Below are positions 8,608-17,537 of a stretch of 64,000 nt of DNA, piece by piece. The DNA comes from Eubacteriales bacterium (GTDB lineage: Bacteria; Bacillota; Clostridia; Oscillospirales; Oscillospiraceae). Where the stretch lies: positions 1-64,000 of the forward strand of contig JAUNND010000001.1 in the NCBI GenBank assembly GCA_030531595.1, written 5' to 3'. Made by a program: the position numbers and the translations under genes. Numbering within the stretch: position 1 is the stretch's first letter; each line of letters opens with the position of its first letter. The notes beneath the pieces were generated by a model, which saw only the letters and a program-made list of their open reading frames with translations, searched no databases and had not been told where the DNA came from.

Positions 8608-9900
8608 TTGAAAAAGCTGTCTGAAAAGATAAAAAACTTAATACCTTTGGATATGCTCTGGATATTCGGCAGCGGGGCGGCGTCACAGCTTTTCGGCTTT
8701 CTGTCATCGATAATCGTTGTCAGATTTCTGGACAAGGCGGATTACGGGCTGTATGTGGGAGCGTTCAACAAATACTCCTATTTTGCCACCTTCTTGGGTA
8801 TGGGCTTTGCCACGACAGTATTGCAGTATTGCAGTGAGCAGCGCACAAGGACTCAGAAAAACGCCGTTTTCAGTTATGCGTTCCGGTTTGGCTCGGCGTT
8901 CAATATCGTTCTTACGGTGCTGATAATCGCGCTCGGAATAATAGTTGACCGGAACGGAAAAGGTCCCTATCTTACCATGATGTGCGCTCTGCCGTTTTTC
9001 AACTATCTGTTTTTCTATTACAGAAATATCCTGCGCACACAGTATGATAATAAAGGCTACGCGCTTATCTGCATGAGCAACGCCCTTGCCCTGTGCGCTG
9101 GAAATATCATCCTCACAAGGGTAATGGGCACGGCGGGCTTTATTGCCGCGTCATATATCGCCTATCCGCTCTCGTGCATCGTGGGAATAGCCCTTCTCCG
9201 AAAGAAGGATTTCTTCACCGAAATAAGGCTTGAGACCGAGAAGCTTGATAAGGAATTTAAAAAAGAGCTTATAAAGTATTCCGCCATGTGCGCTTCGATG
9301 TTCTTTGTGACCGTCATTCTCGGTCTGCTCGACATCACCTGTCTTGACATCATCACAGGCGACCCGACCGTGCTTGCCGAATACAAGGTAGCCCTTGCGA
9401 TACCCGCGGCAATGCAGACGGTCACGGAGTGTCTGTCTACCTACTATTACCCTATACTTGTCAGAGAGTACACATCCGAGGGCGGCAATTTCAAGGGTAT
9501 GATAAAAAAGTGCCTTATTGTGTACACACTTATTTCATTTGCGATGTCGGCGATGCTGTTCTTCCTTGCCCCGTTCATTATCAGAGTTATCTACGGCGCG
9601 AAGTACATCAACGCAGTTCCGATATTCAGAATTCTCTGTCTGCATCTGTTTGTAAGTGCCGGTGTTCATAAATTCATGGGCAATATAATCATGGCTATGA
9701 AGAAGGTAAACATCAGCCTCAGCTTTGCGGGTATCTCGGGTATACTGAACATTATTCTCGACTTTATCCTCATTAAATCAATGAGTTCGCCGGGCGCGGC
9801 ATGGGCGACAGTTATCGTCACCGTATTTATAACCGCTCTTGAAGGCGTGTATGTTTACGCAAAGGTTTTTGCGGGGAAAGCGGGAAGCGATGTCCGATAA
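8608..9900 (+). CDS. Second Wzx-type flippase (MOP superfamily)
   Basis: A polytopic membrane protein of 430 residues with the flippase N-terminus LWIFGSGAASQLFGFLSSII followed by VVRFLDKADYGLYV. About twelve hydrophobic stretches follow. The start is TTG 8608; the nearest ribosome-binding stretch is GAGAGG, some 13 nt upstream, so translation may be weak, and no better start keeps the conserved N-terminus. It probably exports the glycan made by the genes from 93 to 5745, since the remnant before it is a tail like that of the 4807-5745 gene. It is unlike the 6922-8364 flippase in sequence, so it is not a recent duplicate. Confidence 0.85.
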   Translation: MKKLSEKIKNLIPLDMLWIFGSGAASQLFGFLSSIIVVRFLDKADYGLYVGAFNKYSYFATFLGMGFATTVLQYCSEQRTRTQKNAVFSYAFRFGSAFNIVLTVLIIALGIIVDRNGKGPYLTMMCALPFFNYLFFYYRNILRTQYDNKGYALICMSNALALCAGNIILTRVMGTAGFIAASYIAYPLSCIVGIALLRKKDFFTEIRLETEKLDKEFKKELIKYSAMCASMFFVTVILGLLDITCLDIITGDPTVLAEYKVALAIPAAMQTVTECLSTYYYPILVREYTSEGGNFKGMIKKCLIVYTLISFAMSAMLFFLAPFIIRVIYGAKYINAVPIFRILCLHLFVSAGVHKFMGNIIMAMKKVNISLSFAGISGILNIILDFILIKSMSSPGAAWATVIVTVFITALEGVYVYAKVFAGKAGSDVR

Positions 9901-9918
9901 TATGCCGGTGCTGCTTTT

Positions 9919-10140
9919 ATGCAATATCAGATCATGTGCGGTCTTTCGGGCAGTGAGATGAACGCGCTTCTCGATGCGCTCAGACGACAGAACATAAATA
10001 TTCCGCTGAAAGCCGTCCTGACGGAGACAAACGCAAAATGGTCTTCCGCAAGGCTTTATAAGGAGCTTTCGGCGGAGCGGGCTGCGTTCAAGGCTATAGC
10101 GGCGAAAAAAGCCGCAGGGAAAGGTTTACATAATAAATAA
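9919..10140 (+). CDS. DUF3783-like small protein, possibly N-terminally broken
   Basis: A 73-residue product whose core, MCGLSGSEMNALLDALRR and IPLKAVLTETNAKWSSARLY, fits the DUF3783 domain of Clostridia; its function is unknown. In family proteins this domain usually follows another ~50-60 residues, absent here. The ATG at 9919 has no ribosome-binding site. A different frame from ATG 9890 or 9902 reads MPVLLLCNI, which looks like a plausible family start, and then runs out at about 9960. So the gene may have suffered a deletion or frameshift near 9925. It sits between the polysaccharide locus and azlC. Confidence 0.5.
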   Translation: MQYQIMCGLSGSEMNALLDALRRQNINIPLKAVLTETNAKWSSARLYKELSAERAAFKAIAAKKAAGKGLHNK

Positions 10141-10142
10141 AG

Positions 10143-10847
10143 ATGAATACGAAAATGAAAAACAGTATCGCGTTTGCGTTCAGGAGAAGTATTCCGATAA
10201 TGGTGGGCTTTTTCCCAGTGGGGATAGCCTACGGAATACTCATGGCAAACGCGGGCTACAATTTCGTCTGGTCGGGGCTTACGAGCCTTATAGTGTTTGC
10301 GGGCTCACTGCAGATGCTGATGATCACGTTTTTCCAATCGGATATGTCGATGCTGACGGTAATCGTGACCGCCCTTCTGCTCAACAGCCGCCATATATTC
10401 TACGGGCTTTCATTTATCGAGAAATTCAACGGCTACGGCAAATGGAAATGGTTCCTCATTTACGGTCTGCCCGACGAGAGCTATTCGCTTCTGTGCGCGT
10501 ATAAGCAGACGGAGGGCGTTGATGAAAAGTGGGTGCACATCTTCTCAACGGCGTTTATCTGGCTGTACTGGATAGTGTTTTCAACCCTCGGCGGCATCGT
10601 GGGCAGTCATATTCCCTTTGATACCACAGGAATTGACTTCGCGCTGACCGCGCTGTTCGTTGTCATACTCATTGAGCAGATAAAGGGTGCAGCGTCAAAG
10701 CTTCCGGCGCTTATCGCGGTATGCTCGTCGGTCGTATGTATAGCCGTTCTCGGGGCGGACAGCTTTCTGCTGCCCTCGCTTATTATCACCGTAATAATTT
10801 TGCTGCTGCTGCGCGGAAAGCTTGAGACAAAGGAGGCGGGACAATGA
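10143..10847 (+). CDS. azlC: AzlC-family branched-chain amino acid exporter, large subunit
   Basis: An inner-membrane transporter subunit that with AzlD exports branched-chain amino acids and analogues. The N-terminal FRRSIPIMVGFFPVGIAYG, the following GLTSLIVFAGSLQML and the LLLNSRHIFYGLS block are the recognised AzlC pattern. The length of 234 residues is normal. Its stop overlaps the azlD start (ATGA). The ATG at 10143 lies 3 bp after the DUF3783 gene and has no good ribosome-binding site, so translation may depend on the gene before it; ATG 10155 is an alternative. Confidence 0.9.
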   Translation: MNTKMKNSIAFAFRRSIPIMVGFFPVGIAYGILMANAGYNFVWSGLTSLIVFAGSLQMLMITFFQSDMSMLTVIVTALLLNSRHIFYGLSFIEKFNGYGKWKWFLIYGLPDESYSLLCAYKQTEGVDEKWVHIFSTAFIWLYWIVFSTLGGIVGSHIPFDTTGIDFALTALFVVILIEQIKGAASKLPALIAVCSSVVCIAVLGADSFLLPSLIITVIILLLLRGKLETKEAGQ

Positions 10848-11176
10848 GCATTGATGTCGGAAGAAGCATACTGATAATCGTTCTCTGCGCCGCCTGTACC
10901 TTTGCCGAGAGATATTTTCCGTTCGCCGTGTTCGGAAAGCGTGAGGTGCCCGATACCGTTCGCTATCTCGGAAAGATACTGCCGATGGCGGTCATAGCCA
11001 CGCTTGTCGTCTACTGCCTCAGAGGGACGGATATAGGCAGTATGTCCTCTCTTGTACCCGCCGCCTCGGCGGTGATCGTCACGGCACTGCTGCACCTCTG
11101 GAAAAGCAACACACTCATAAGCGTCGCCGGCGGCACGGCGGTGTATATGGTGCTCGTGCAGGCGGTATTTAAGTAA
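10844..11176 (+). CDS. azlD: AzlD-family transporter, small subunit
   Basis: A 110-residue membrane protein with about four hydrophobic segments, the small partner of AzlC. CTFAERYFPFAVFGKREVPD followed by VRYLGKILPMAVIATLVVYC is the AzlD signature. GGAGGCGGGACAATG gives a strong start, and the ATG overlaps the azlC stop by 4 bp. The pair would form one export complex. A GC-rich inverted repeat follows 27 bp after the stop. Confidence 0.9.
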   Translation: MSIDVGRSILIIVLCAACTFAERYFPFAVFGKREVPDTVRYLGKILPMAVIATLVVYCLRGTDIGSMSSLVPAASAVIVTALLHLWKSNTLISVAGGTAVYMVLVQAVFK

Positions 11177-11202
11177 AGACAAATATATTTGGCTGCTGAC
11201 CA

Positions 11203-11338
11203 AACCGTAGGGCGGGGGCTTCTATCACCCCTCCCTCTGTCCGCAAACGGACATCTCCCTCCGCCGGAGGGAGTCTTCCCGCCGCAGATTTGCAGAAACT
11301 CCAACCTTTCGGCGGGAGCAAGCCCCCGCCCTACGGTT
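11203..11338. repeat. GC-rich inverted-repeat element
   Basis: Arms 11203-11220 and 11321-11338 form a perfect 18-bp inverted repeat (core GTAGGGCGGGGGCT). Inside lie two more hairpins: TGTCCG/CGGACA (11238-11253) and a 19-bp near-palindrome CTCCCTCCG-C-CGGAGGGAG (11255-11273). Bases 11311-11334 are found again, reverse-complemented, at 26921-26944. It holds no credible gene. It lies between azlD and the converging ATPase gene, where it may also stop transcription. I take it for a dispersed REP/MITE-like repeat. Confidence 0.65.
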
Positions 11339-11351
11339 GCCGCTTAGTAGA

Positions 11352-12359
11352 TTAATTCAAATCCCGAAAGATTTCGTCAATATATTTTTCCGTAAACTCC
11401 GTGAGGGCGGGGAAGTCGGTCTCGGCTTTGAAAATATCCTCCAGTTCATCATGGACCGCTTTTGCCTTTTGCAGCTCCGAAATGGCAAGAGCGAGCTGTT
11501 TGTCCTTTGATTTATCCGTGTGCGAAGCGATTTCGAAGGGAATATCTATTATGTGCCCGCCGTCTGTTTTGAATATGCTGCCGGCAAAGCCTACACCGAA
11601 CTGCGGCAGCAAAACAGCGTCGGGTTTCTCCGGCTCAACAGGGGAGGGGCACACGATGGCGGGAAGACCGGCTCTGCTTATTTCGTGCGTCAGCCCTGCA
11701 AGAACAGCGCTGTCAAAACCGGGATAGTTTATTATGTAAACCTCGCGGCAGAGCTTTGAGAGCTCGTCGTTGAGCGTGATTACACCCTCGCCGCAGATGC
11801 AGCGCAGAAATCTTCCGGAATAATGCACTGTCGGCTCGGTCGGTTTTGAAACGGCAATATCACAAAGGGCGTTTACAAGCTCGTATATCACCCTTTCACT
11901 GTACTGAGCATTATTTGCTTCATGCTCGGAGGCTTCCGCGAGGAGTTTATATGCATTCGTGTAATGAGTGCGGTATTCTTCAAATAAACTCTTTGCCGCG
12001 ACGCGCTTATCGCCTGTGAGCGGCGTTTTACAGAAGCTGCCTAAGTTTACATAATCTCCATCAACTCCGAAGCTACACGGGTCGGAAATGTGCGGAGAGG
12101 TTCCGTCCATCCAGCCGCGCTGAATGGCGGGAATATACACGCCGTCAAGCGACTCCAGATCACCCGAGCAGATGACGTACTCAACGTCAAACCCTTTTCG
12201 CTCCGCTTCGCGTCCGATCCTCCGCATGAAGCCGGACTTGCCGGTGCCCGGACCGCCTTTTATTACGCTGAGATAATCGCCCTCCGAGCGGCAGAAGCCG
12301 TCATAGAGCGAAAAAAACCCCCGTGCACTGTTTGCACCTAAAAAGTAACTGAAATTCAT
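11352..12359 (-). CDS. P-loop ATPase of the PRK06851-like family
   Basis: A 335-residue cytoplasmic protein that starts NFSYFLGANSARGFFSLYDG and carries a Walker A motif GGPGTGKS (near residues 35-42), with a following RRIGREAERKG. The pattern resembles an uncharacterised Firmicutes ATPase family (PRK06851-like); its substrate is unknown. GGGGGTGAT lies just before the ATG. It is divergent from the HAD gene, with only 45-57 bp between them holding an inverted repeat (CCCCGTTTGAT / ATCAAACAGGGG, about 12367-12400). Confidence 0.7.
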   Translation of the reverse strand: MNFSYFLGANSARGFFSLYDGFCRSEGDYLSVIKGGPGTGKSGFMRRIGREAERKGFDVEYVICSGDLESLDGVYIPAIQRGWMDGTSPHISDPCSFGVDGDYVNLGSFCKTPLTGDKRVAAKSLFEEYRTHYTNAYKLLAEASEHEANNAQYSERVIYELVNALCDIAVSKPTEPTVHYSGRFLRCICGEGVITLNDELSKLCREVYIINYPGFDSAVLAGLTHEISRAGLPAIVCPSPVEPEKPDAVLLPQFGVGFAGSIFKTDGGHIIDIPFEIASHTDKSKDKQLALAISELQKAKAVHDELEDIFKAETDFPALTEFTEKYIDEIFRDLN

Positions 12360-12416
12360 TCGATCACCCCCGTTTGATCATTCTATGCATCAAACAGGGG
12401 AAATATGAGGCATACG

Positions 12417-13058
12417 ATGTATAACTGCATTCTTTTTGATTTTGACGGAACTGTTTTTGATACGGTGGACGGGATCATCAAATCCGTCCGCTATGCTCTC
12501 AACAAGCATGATATGGACGCTCCCGATGAGCTCCTGCGCCGCTTTGCGGGACCTCCGATGGAGGAGATGTTCATGCAGACCTTTGACACCACGCCCGAAG
12601 AGGCAAAACAGCTCAGAAAGGATTTTCAGGAGCGGTATGTCCCCATTGGTCTTTATGAGTCCAAGCCCTTTGACGGGATAGAGGATATGCTTTCCGCTTT
12701 GAAAGCAGGCGGGAAAAAGCTTGCCATCACTACGCTGAAACCGACCTTTATGGCGGAAACGCTTCTGAAACACTCCGGACTTATCCGATATTTTGACCTT
12801 GTCTGCGGCGTCTCTCCCGAGGCTACGAACTTTACCAAGAGCGAGCTTGTCTGCATTGCGATGGAGAAGCTGGGGGCGTCGAAGGAGGAGACCGTGCTGG
12901 TAGGCGATACGAAGTATGATATTTACGGCGCCCACGGTGCGCACTTGAAGGCTGTGGGCGTGCGTTACGGTTTCGCGCCGGACGGCGAACTGGAGGAAGC
13001 CGGAGCGGATTATTTTGTAAACAGCGTAGCGGAACTGAAAGAGTTTCTTTTGCCGTAA
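12417..13058 (+). CDS. HAD-superfamily phosphatase, PpaX/Gph-like
   Basis: A HAD hydrolase of about 214 residues acting on a phosphorylated small molecule or pyrophosphate. ILFDFDGTVFDT is motif I with the nucleophile and acid aspartates; LAITTLKP is motif II; VLVGDTKYDIYGAHGAH holds motif IV (GDTKYD). The cap region VRYALNKHDMDAPDELLRRFAGPP fits the PGP/PpaX subgroup. I chose ATG 12417 because GAGG lies 6 nt before it; ATG 12405 is in frame with AGGGG 4 nt upstream. The substrate is not determined. It converges on the folate operon. Confidence 0.8.
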   Translation: MYNCILFDFDGTVFDTVDGIIKSVRYALNKHDMDAPDELLRRFAGPPMEEMFMQTFDTTPEEAKQLRKDFQERYVPIGLYESKPFDGIEDMLSALKAGGKKLAITTLKPTFMAETLLKHSGLIRYFDLVCGVSPEATNFTKSELVCIAMEKLGASKEETVLVGDTKYDIYGAHGAHLKAVGVRYGFAPDGELEEAGADYFVNSVAELKEFLLP

Positions 13059-13101
13059 AAAAGCGGTGTGTTGTCGATGATCTATCGAAACACACCGCTT
13101 T
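13054..13101. terminator. Bidirectional terminator between HAD and folate genes
   Basis: A 13-bp perfect stem (13060-13072 with 13089-13101, AAAGCGGTGTGTT) has an inner CGAT/ATCG pairing. Read on the minus strand it ends in a run of Ts (complement of AAAAAA from 13057). It follows the HAD stop and overlaps the last codons of the folate fusion gene, so it can serve both. Confidence 0.7.
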
Positions 13102-14158
13102 CCGTTATAACGGGCAATATTGTTCTGTCATGGTCTTCAATAGGAATATGCTCTTCTGTCAGCTCCTCATAGCAGAGCATGACGGTCTTTCCGGTATAGC
13201 CTTCAAGGAAACGGTCGTAATACCCGCCGCCGTGTCCGAGACGCTTTCCGTCGTGACTGCATGAGACACAGGGTATGACTGCGAGGTCTATTTGAGTTAT
13301 GTCAACCAATGGGGCGTTCCCGTCCGGTTCGGGTATTCCGTATGCCCCCTCGCTCAGCTCGTCGAGAGCTTTTATCTCCCTTGCCTCCATAATACCGTCG
13401 CCGATACACAGCGGAACACACAGCCTTTTCCCATCGGCGATGGCAGAGCGGAGAAGCTCAGAGGTGTCCACCTCGCCGTTGGTGCCGACAAACGCGAACA
13501 CGCACTGTGCGCTTGCGTACTCATCCGAAGACAGCAGAAGGGAAGTGATGGTTTCATCGGCGGCTTTGCGATGATCATCCGAAAGAGCGTTCCTTCTCGT
13601 TTTGATAAGGCGGCGCAGAGCTTTCTTTTCCTCGCTGACCGTCGTTTTGAAGACTCTTTCACGCAGCAGCTTTATGAGCAGGGGGAGGATGAACGAATAA
13701 ACAACGCACCTTCCGATACAGACAAGGTATCTGAGCGCCATCGAGCCGAAAATATATACACGGGAATAGTAGCCGTATATTTTGCTGTCGATATACATTA
13801 CGCCGGTGTTCAGCGTCGTGATGACAAGCTCCGAGACAAGCACGATGAAAAGCGTCTGCAAAAAGGAGAGGGAAAAGCTTTTTTTCTTTGCGTAAAAGCC
13901 GGCAATGGCGCCGCCGATGACATAGGGCAGCATCCACAGCAGTGTTGTAGCCGAAAAACCGTAGCGAAGGAGCTGATAGACAAAGGTGCCCACAAGACCT
14001 ATGACCGCGCCGTCCGGTGCACCGAAAACGAGCGCACCGAGCAGCACCGGCAGACTTTCAAGCGTTATTTTCAGATTGCCCATGTCAAGCGACACATAGC
14101 CGAGTACGGCGCACATGGCGGCAAGCATGGAGTTGATGGCAAGCTGTTTCGTTTTCAT
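13082..14158 (-). CDS. FolT-like ECF S-component fused to 5-formyl-THF cyclo-ligase
   Basis: A two-domain protein of 358 residues. Residues 1 to ~165 are membrane-embedded with about five to six hydrophobic segments and the pattern ITLESLPVLLGALVFGAPDG followed by GLVGTFVYQLL, as in FolT-type substrate-binding ECF subunits. Residues ~175-358 are 5-formyltetrahydrofolate cyclo-ligase, which converts 5-formyl-THF to 5,10-methenyl-THF with ATP: KKALRRLIKTRRNALS at its start and the signature GKRLGHGGGYYDRFL. The ATG overlaps the fhs stop by one base, so the two are co-translated. The fusion would couple uptake of reduced folate with its activation at the membrane. Folate as the transported ligand is inferred from the fusion partner and fhs. 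Confidence 0.85.
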   Translation of the reverse strand: MKTKQLAINSMLAAMCAVLGYVSLDMGNLKITLESLPVLLGALVFGAPDGAVIGLVGTFVYQLLRYGFSATTLLWMLPYVIGGAIAGFYAKKKSFSLSFLQTLFIVLVSELVITTLNTGVMYIDSKIYGYYSRVYIFGSMALRYLVCIGRCVVYSFILPLLIKLLRERVFKTTVSEEKKALRRLIKTRRNALSDDHRKAADETITSLLLSSDEYASAQCVFAFVGTNGEVDTSELLRSAIADGKRLCVPLCIGDGIMEAREIKALDELSEGAYGIPEPDGNAPLVDITQIDLAVIPCVSCSHDGKRLGHGGGYYDRFLEGYTGKTVMLCYEELTEEHIPIEDHDRTILPVITESGVFR

Positions 14159-15834
14159 TAAAACAGACCTGTGATTACGCCGTTTTCATCAATATCTATC
14201 TTCTCTGCGGCGGGGACCTTCGGCAGTCCGGGCATCGTCAGAATATCGCCGGTGAGAGCCACGATGAAGCCCGCGCCCGCGCTGACCTTCAGCTCACGCA
14301 CGCTCACCGTGAAGCCTTTGGGCGCACCGAGCAGAGAAGCGTCATCCGAGAAGGAATACTGTGTCTTTGCCATGCACACGGGCAGCTTATCAAAGCCGAG
14401 CTCCGTGAGCTTTTTGAGCTGCTTTAAGGCTGCGCCGGTAAGCTGAACGCCGTCTGCACGGTAGACCTTTGTGCATATCGCATTGAGCTTTTCTTCGATC
14501 GTCGTGTCAAGCTCATAGCTGAGTCTGAAATCATTGGGCAGCTCACAAAGACGGACGACCTCTTCTGCCAGCGCCGTTCCGCCCTCTGCGCCGTTGGCCC
14601 ATACCTCCGAAAGCGCCACATTCACGCCAAGCTCGCTGCAGCGCTTTTCGACAAGCGCAAGCTCCGCATCGGTGTCGGTCGGGAAGGCGTTGATCGCCAC
14701 GACGCAGGGCAGACCGAACACATCGCGGATGTTGGAAACGTGCTGCAGGAGATTAGGCAGTCCCTTTTCAAGAGCGTCAAGGTTTTCCTCGTTGAGGTCG
14801 GCCTTGGCAACACCGCCGTGATATTTGAGAGCGCGGACGGTGGCGACGACGACCACGGCATCCGGTGTAAGACCGGCAAGACGGCACTTGATGTCAAAGA
14901 ATTTTTCCGCGCCGAGGTCTGCGGCGAAGCCTGCCTCGGTGACGGTGTAGTCGGCAAGCTTCATCGCCATGCGCGTGGCGGTGACGGAGTTGCAGCCGTG
15001 GGCGATGTTTGCGAACGGACCGCAGTGCACAAAGGCGGGAGTGCCCTCAATGGTCTGCACCAGATTGGGCTTGAGAGCGTCCTTGAGAAGAACGGTCATA
15101 GCACCCTCCGCCTTGAGATCGTGGGCGGTGACGGGCTTCCCGTCATAGGTGTAGCCCACGATTATCCGACCGAGACGTGCTTTCAGATCGGGGATATCGG
15201 AGGCGAGGCATAAAACAGCCATGACCTCGGAGGCTACCGTAATGTCAAACCCATCCTCACGGGGAACGCCGTTCGTTCTGCCGCCGAGACCGTCGACTAT
15301 ATTGCGAAGCTGCCTGTCGTTCATATCGACGGCACGCTTCCACGTGATCTGTTTAGGGTCGATGCCGAGAGCGTTGCCCTGCTGGATATGGTTGTCCAGC
15401 ATGGCGGCGAGCAGATTGTTCGCCGCGCCTATGGCGTGAAAGTCGCCGGTGAAATGGAGGTTGATGTCCTCCATCGGCACGACCTGCGCGTATCCGCCGC
15501 CGGCAGCGCCGCCCTTGATGCCGAATACGGGACCGAGAGACGGCTCACGCATGGCGAGGATCGCGTTTTTTCCGATCCTTCTGAGACCGTCCGCAAGACC
15601 GACCGCCGTGGTCGTCTTGCCCTCACCGGCGGGGGTGGGAGTGATTGCGGTCACTAAAATAAGCCTGCCGTTTTTGCGCTCTTCCATATCCCTGAGCATA
15701 CGGTAATCCACTTTGGCTTTATACTTGCCGTAAAGCTCCAGATAGTCCTCATCGATACCGGCCTTTTCGGCGATATCGGTTATGTTTTCCATTTTACACG
15801 ACTGTGCTATTTCAATATCGGTTTTATATTCCAT
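14158..15834 (-). CDS. fhs: Formate-tetrahydrofolate ligase
   Basis: A cytoplasmic enzyme that makes 10-formyl-THF from formate, THF and ATP, feeding purine synthesis and one-carbon metabolism. The phosphate loop [16 protein letters not shown] is near residues 65-80. [20 protein letters not shown] and [20 protein letters not shown] are family signatures. The length of 558 residues is full. TAGGAGG lies 7 nt before the ATG and a clear promoter lies upstream. It is the first gene of a two-gene operon with the FolT/cyclo-ligase fusion. I see no tetrahydrofolate riboswitch in the short leader. Confidence 0.97.
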   Translation of the reverse strand: MEYKTDIEIAQSCKMENITDIAEKAGIDEDYLELYGKYKAKVDYRMLRDMEERKNGRLILVTAITPTPAGEGKTTTAVGLADGLRRIGKNAILAMREPSLGPVFGIKGGAAGGGYAQVVPMEDINLHFTGDFHAIGAANNLLAAMLDNHIQQGNALGIDPKQITWKRAVDMNDRQLRNIVDGLGGRTNGVPREDGFDITVASEVMAVLCLASDIPDLKARLGRIIVGYTYDGKPVTAHDLKAEGAMTVLLKDALKPNLVQTIEGTPAFVHCGPFANIAHGCNSVTATRMAMKLADYTVTEAGFAADLGAEKFFDIKCRLAGLTPDAVVVVATVRALKYHGGVAKADLNEENLDALEKGLPNLLQHVSNIRDVFGLPCVVAINAFPTDTDAELALVEKRCSELGVNVALSEVWANGAEGGTALAEEVVRLCELPNDFRLSYELDTTIEEKLNAICTKVYRADGVQLTGAALKQLKKLTELGFDKLPVCMAKTQYSFSDDASLLGAPKGFTVSVRELKVSAGAGFIVALTGDILTMPGLPKVPAAEKIDIDENGVITGLF

Positions 15835-15863
15835 AGAAAACCTCCTACAGATATTTTAGAGAA

Positions 15864-15892
15864 AGTATACCATTTTTCCCTGTACATAGCAA
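15864..15892 (-). promoter_or_regulatory. Promoter of the fhs operon
   Basis: On the minus strand, -35 TTGCTA (15892-15887) and -10 TATACT (15869-15864) are 17 bp apart, with a TGG extension before the -10. They sit about 30 bp upstream of the fhs ATG and back to back with the promoter at 15917-15945. Confidence 0.7.
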
Positions 15893-15916
15893 CATAAAAA
15901 GAACAGAGAAAGAAGA

Positions 15917-15945
15917 TTGCAAACAAATTTAATCTGCGCTATAAT
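15917..15945 (+). promoter_or_regulatory. Promoter of the membrane glycosyltransferase gene
   Basis: -35 TTGCAA (15917-15922) and a perfect -10 TATAAT (15940-15945), spaced 17 bp, lie 27 bp upstream of the start codon at 15973. Confidence 0.75.
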
Positions 15946-15972
15946 AACTGTATTATTTTTTGGAGTGAATGA

Positions 15973-17517
15973 ATGAAAACAAAGCTTGGCGACGAGCCGA
16001 AATATCGGCTTTTTTTCTATATGGTTCTCGCGGCGGGTATTTTTGCCCGCCTATGGCAGTTCGGCATTATCCCCGGAGACATCAATCAGGATGAAGCTTT
16101 TGCGGGCTATGAGGCGTATTCTATCCTAAAATACGGCATCGATACCGCCGGTAAGCATAACCCCGTATATCTGGTCGCGTGGGGCAGCGGCATGAACGCG
16201 CTGGAAAGCTATCTGATGATGCCGTTTATCGCCCTTTTCGGTCTGAAGGTGTGGGTGATAAGGCTTCCGCAGGTGATCGTGGGTATTCTCTCCCTCCCCG
16301 CCGTATATGCGCTTGTAAAAAGAACGGTAAACGAAAGAGCGGGGCTTTTAGCTATGCTCATGCTCGCCGTCTGCCCGTGGCACATTATCGCCTCCCGCTG
16401 GGGGCTTGAATCCAACCTCGCGCCCGGCTTTCTCCTTTTCGGACTTCTCTATTTCGTAAAAGCGCTTGAAAACGAAAAATATCTTATGCTTTCGGCGCTG
16501 ATGTACGGACTTTCGCTCTACTGCTACGCGACCTACTGGATCTATATTCCGTTTATCATTCTTGCTCTGCTCATTTACTGCCTTATCACGAAAAAACTGC
16601 GCTTTGACAGATATATGCTCTTCTTCGGCATTATTCTGGCACTTTTTGCCGTGCCGCTTGTGCTGTTCCTGCTGATAAACTACGGATATATCGAGGAGAT
16701 AAGTACGCCGCTTTTCACGATCCCGAAGCTTCTCTATATGAGAAACAGTGAGATGTCCTTTGATGAAAAGGCGAAAAAGCTTGAGCTGCTCAAATACATT
16801 TTCTTTTATCAGACCGACAGGACTCCGTGGAACAGCCCCTCAGAATACGGTCTTTTCTACTATTGCTCCATGCCGTTTGCCCTTGCGGGACTCATATTCT
16901 GCATCCGCGGCTTTGTAAGAGGAATTAAGGAAAAACGCTTTGCTCCGGAGTTTATCCTTCTTGTGCAGTTTGTGCTCGCTCTGCCGCAGTGTCTGCTGAT
17001 AAAGGCGAACGTGACAAAAATAAACATTCTCTTCATCCCGCTCGCAGTTTTTATCGCGTTGGGTATCTATTGGATAAGCACATTTACGTTCAGAAGGTTT
17101 TCAATCGTTTTGGCGTGTCTGTATACTCTGCTGTTCATCGGCTTTGAGACCTATTACTTCACGGATTATGTAAACGAGACTGACGCCCATTTCTCACGCG
17201 GCTTTGCCGAGGCTTTTGAATATGCCGACAGCACCGGAGAGCACGTTTATTTTGAAGAGGGCACGTTTTATCCCAAGGTACTGTTTTATTCGCGTATCCC
17301 CGTTGAGGAATTCAGAGACACGGTCGAATATGAGTTTTACCCGAGCTCCTATCTCACTGCGCTCGGCTTCGGAAAATACAGTATGTGGGCAGACCCGTAT
17401 CATCCGGAGGAGAATGCCTCCTATGTCATAAGTGTCTCCGGTGACGCGGGGCTGCTTGAAGCGTCGGGCTTTACGGGGGAACGTTTCGGATATTATACGG
17501 TATATACACACGATTAG
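15973..17517 (+). CDS. GT39/ArnT-like membrane glycosyltransferase
   Basis: A GT-C fold integral membrane protein of 514 residues with about eleven hydrophobic segments. It would transfer a sugar from a polyprenyl-phosphate donor to an acceptor outside the membrane. NQDEAFAGYEAYSILKYG holds the acidic pair in the first outer loop (D and E, near residues 37-38) typical of PMT/ArnT-type enzymes. A soluble C-terminal part starts near residue 400. GGAGTG precedes the ATG. It has its own promoter and no co-directional partner; the next gene is 430 bp away. The acceptor (protein, teichoic acid or lipid) is unknown. Confidence 0.78.
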   Translation: MKTKLGDEPKYRLFFYMVLAAGIFARLWQFGIIPGDINQDEAFAGYEAYSILKYGIDTAGKHNPVYLVAWGSGMNALESYLMMPFIALFGLKVWVIRLPQVIVGILSLPAVYALVKRTVNERAGLLAMLMLAVCPWHIIASRWGLESNLAPGFLLFGLLYFVKALENEKYLMLSALMYGLSLYCYATYWIYIPFIILALLIYCLITKKLRFDRYMLFFGIILALFAVPLVLFLLINYGYIEEISTPLFTIPKLLYMRNSEMSFDEKAKKLELLKYIFFYQTDRTPWNSPSEYGLFYYCSMPFALAGLIFCIRGFVRGIKEKRFAPEFILLVQFVLALPQCLLIKANVTKINILFIPLAVFIALGIYWISTFTFRRFSIVLACLYTLLFIGFETYYFTDYVNETDAHFSRGFAEAFEYADSTGEHVYFEEGTFYPKVLFYSRIPVEEFRDTVEYEFYPSSYLTALGFGKYSMWADPYHPEENASYVISVSGDAGLLEASGFTGERFGYYTVYTHD

Positions 17518-17537
17518 GGTGACATAATATGTTTTTT

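Noticed and set aside
15835..15972. Tetrahydrofolate riboswitch before fhs
   Set aside because: The distance from promoter to start is about 30 nt, too short for the aptamer, and no conserved core is seen.
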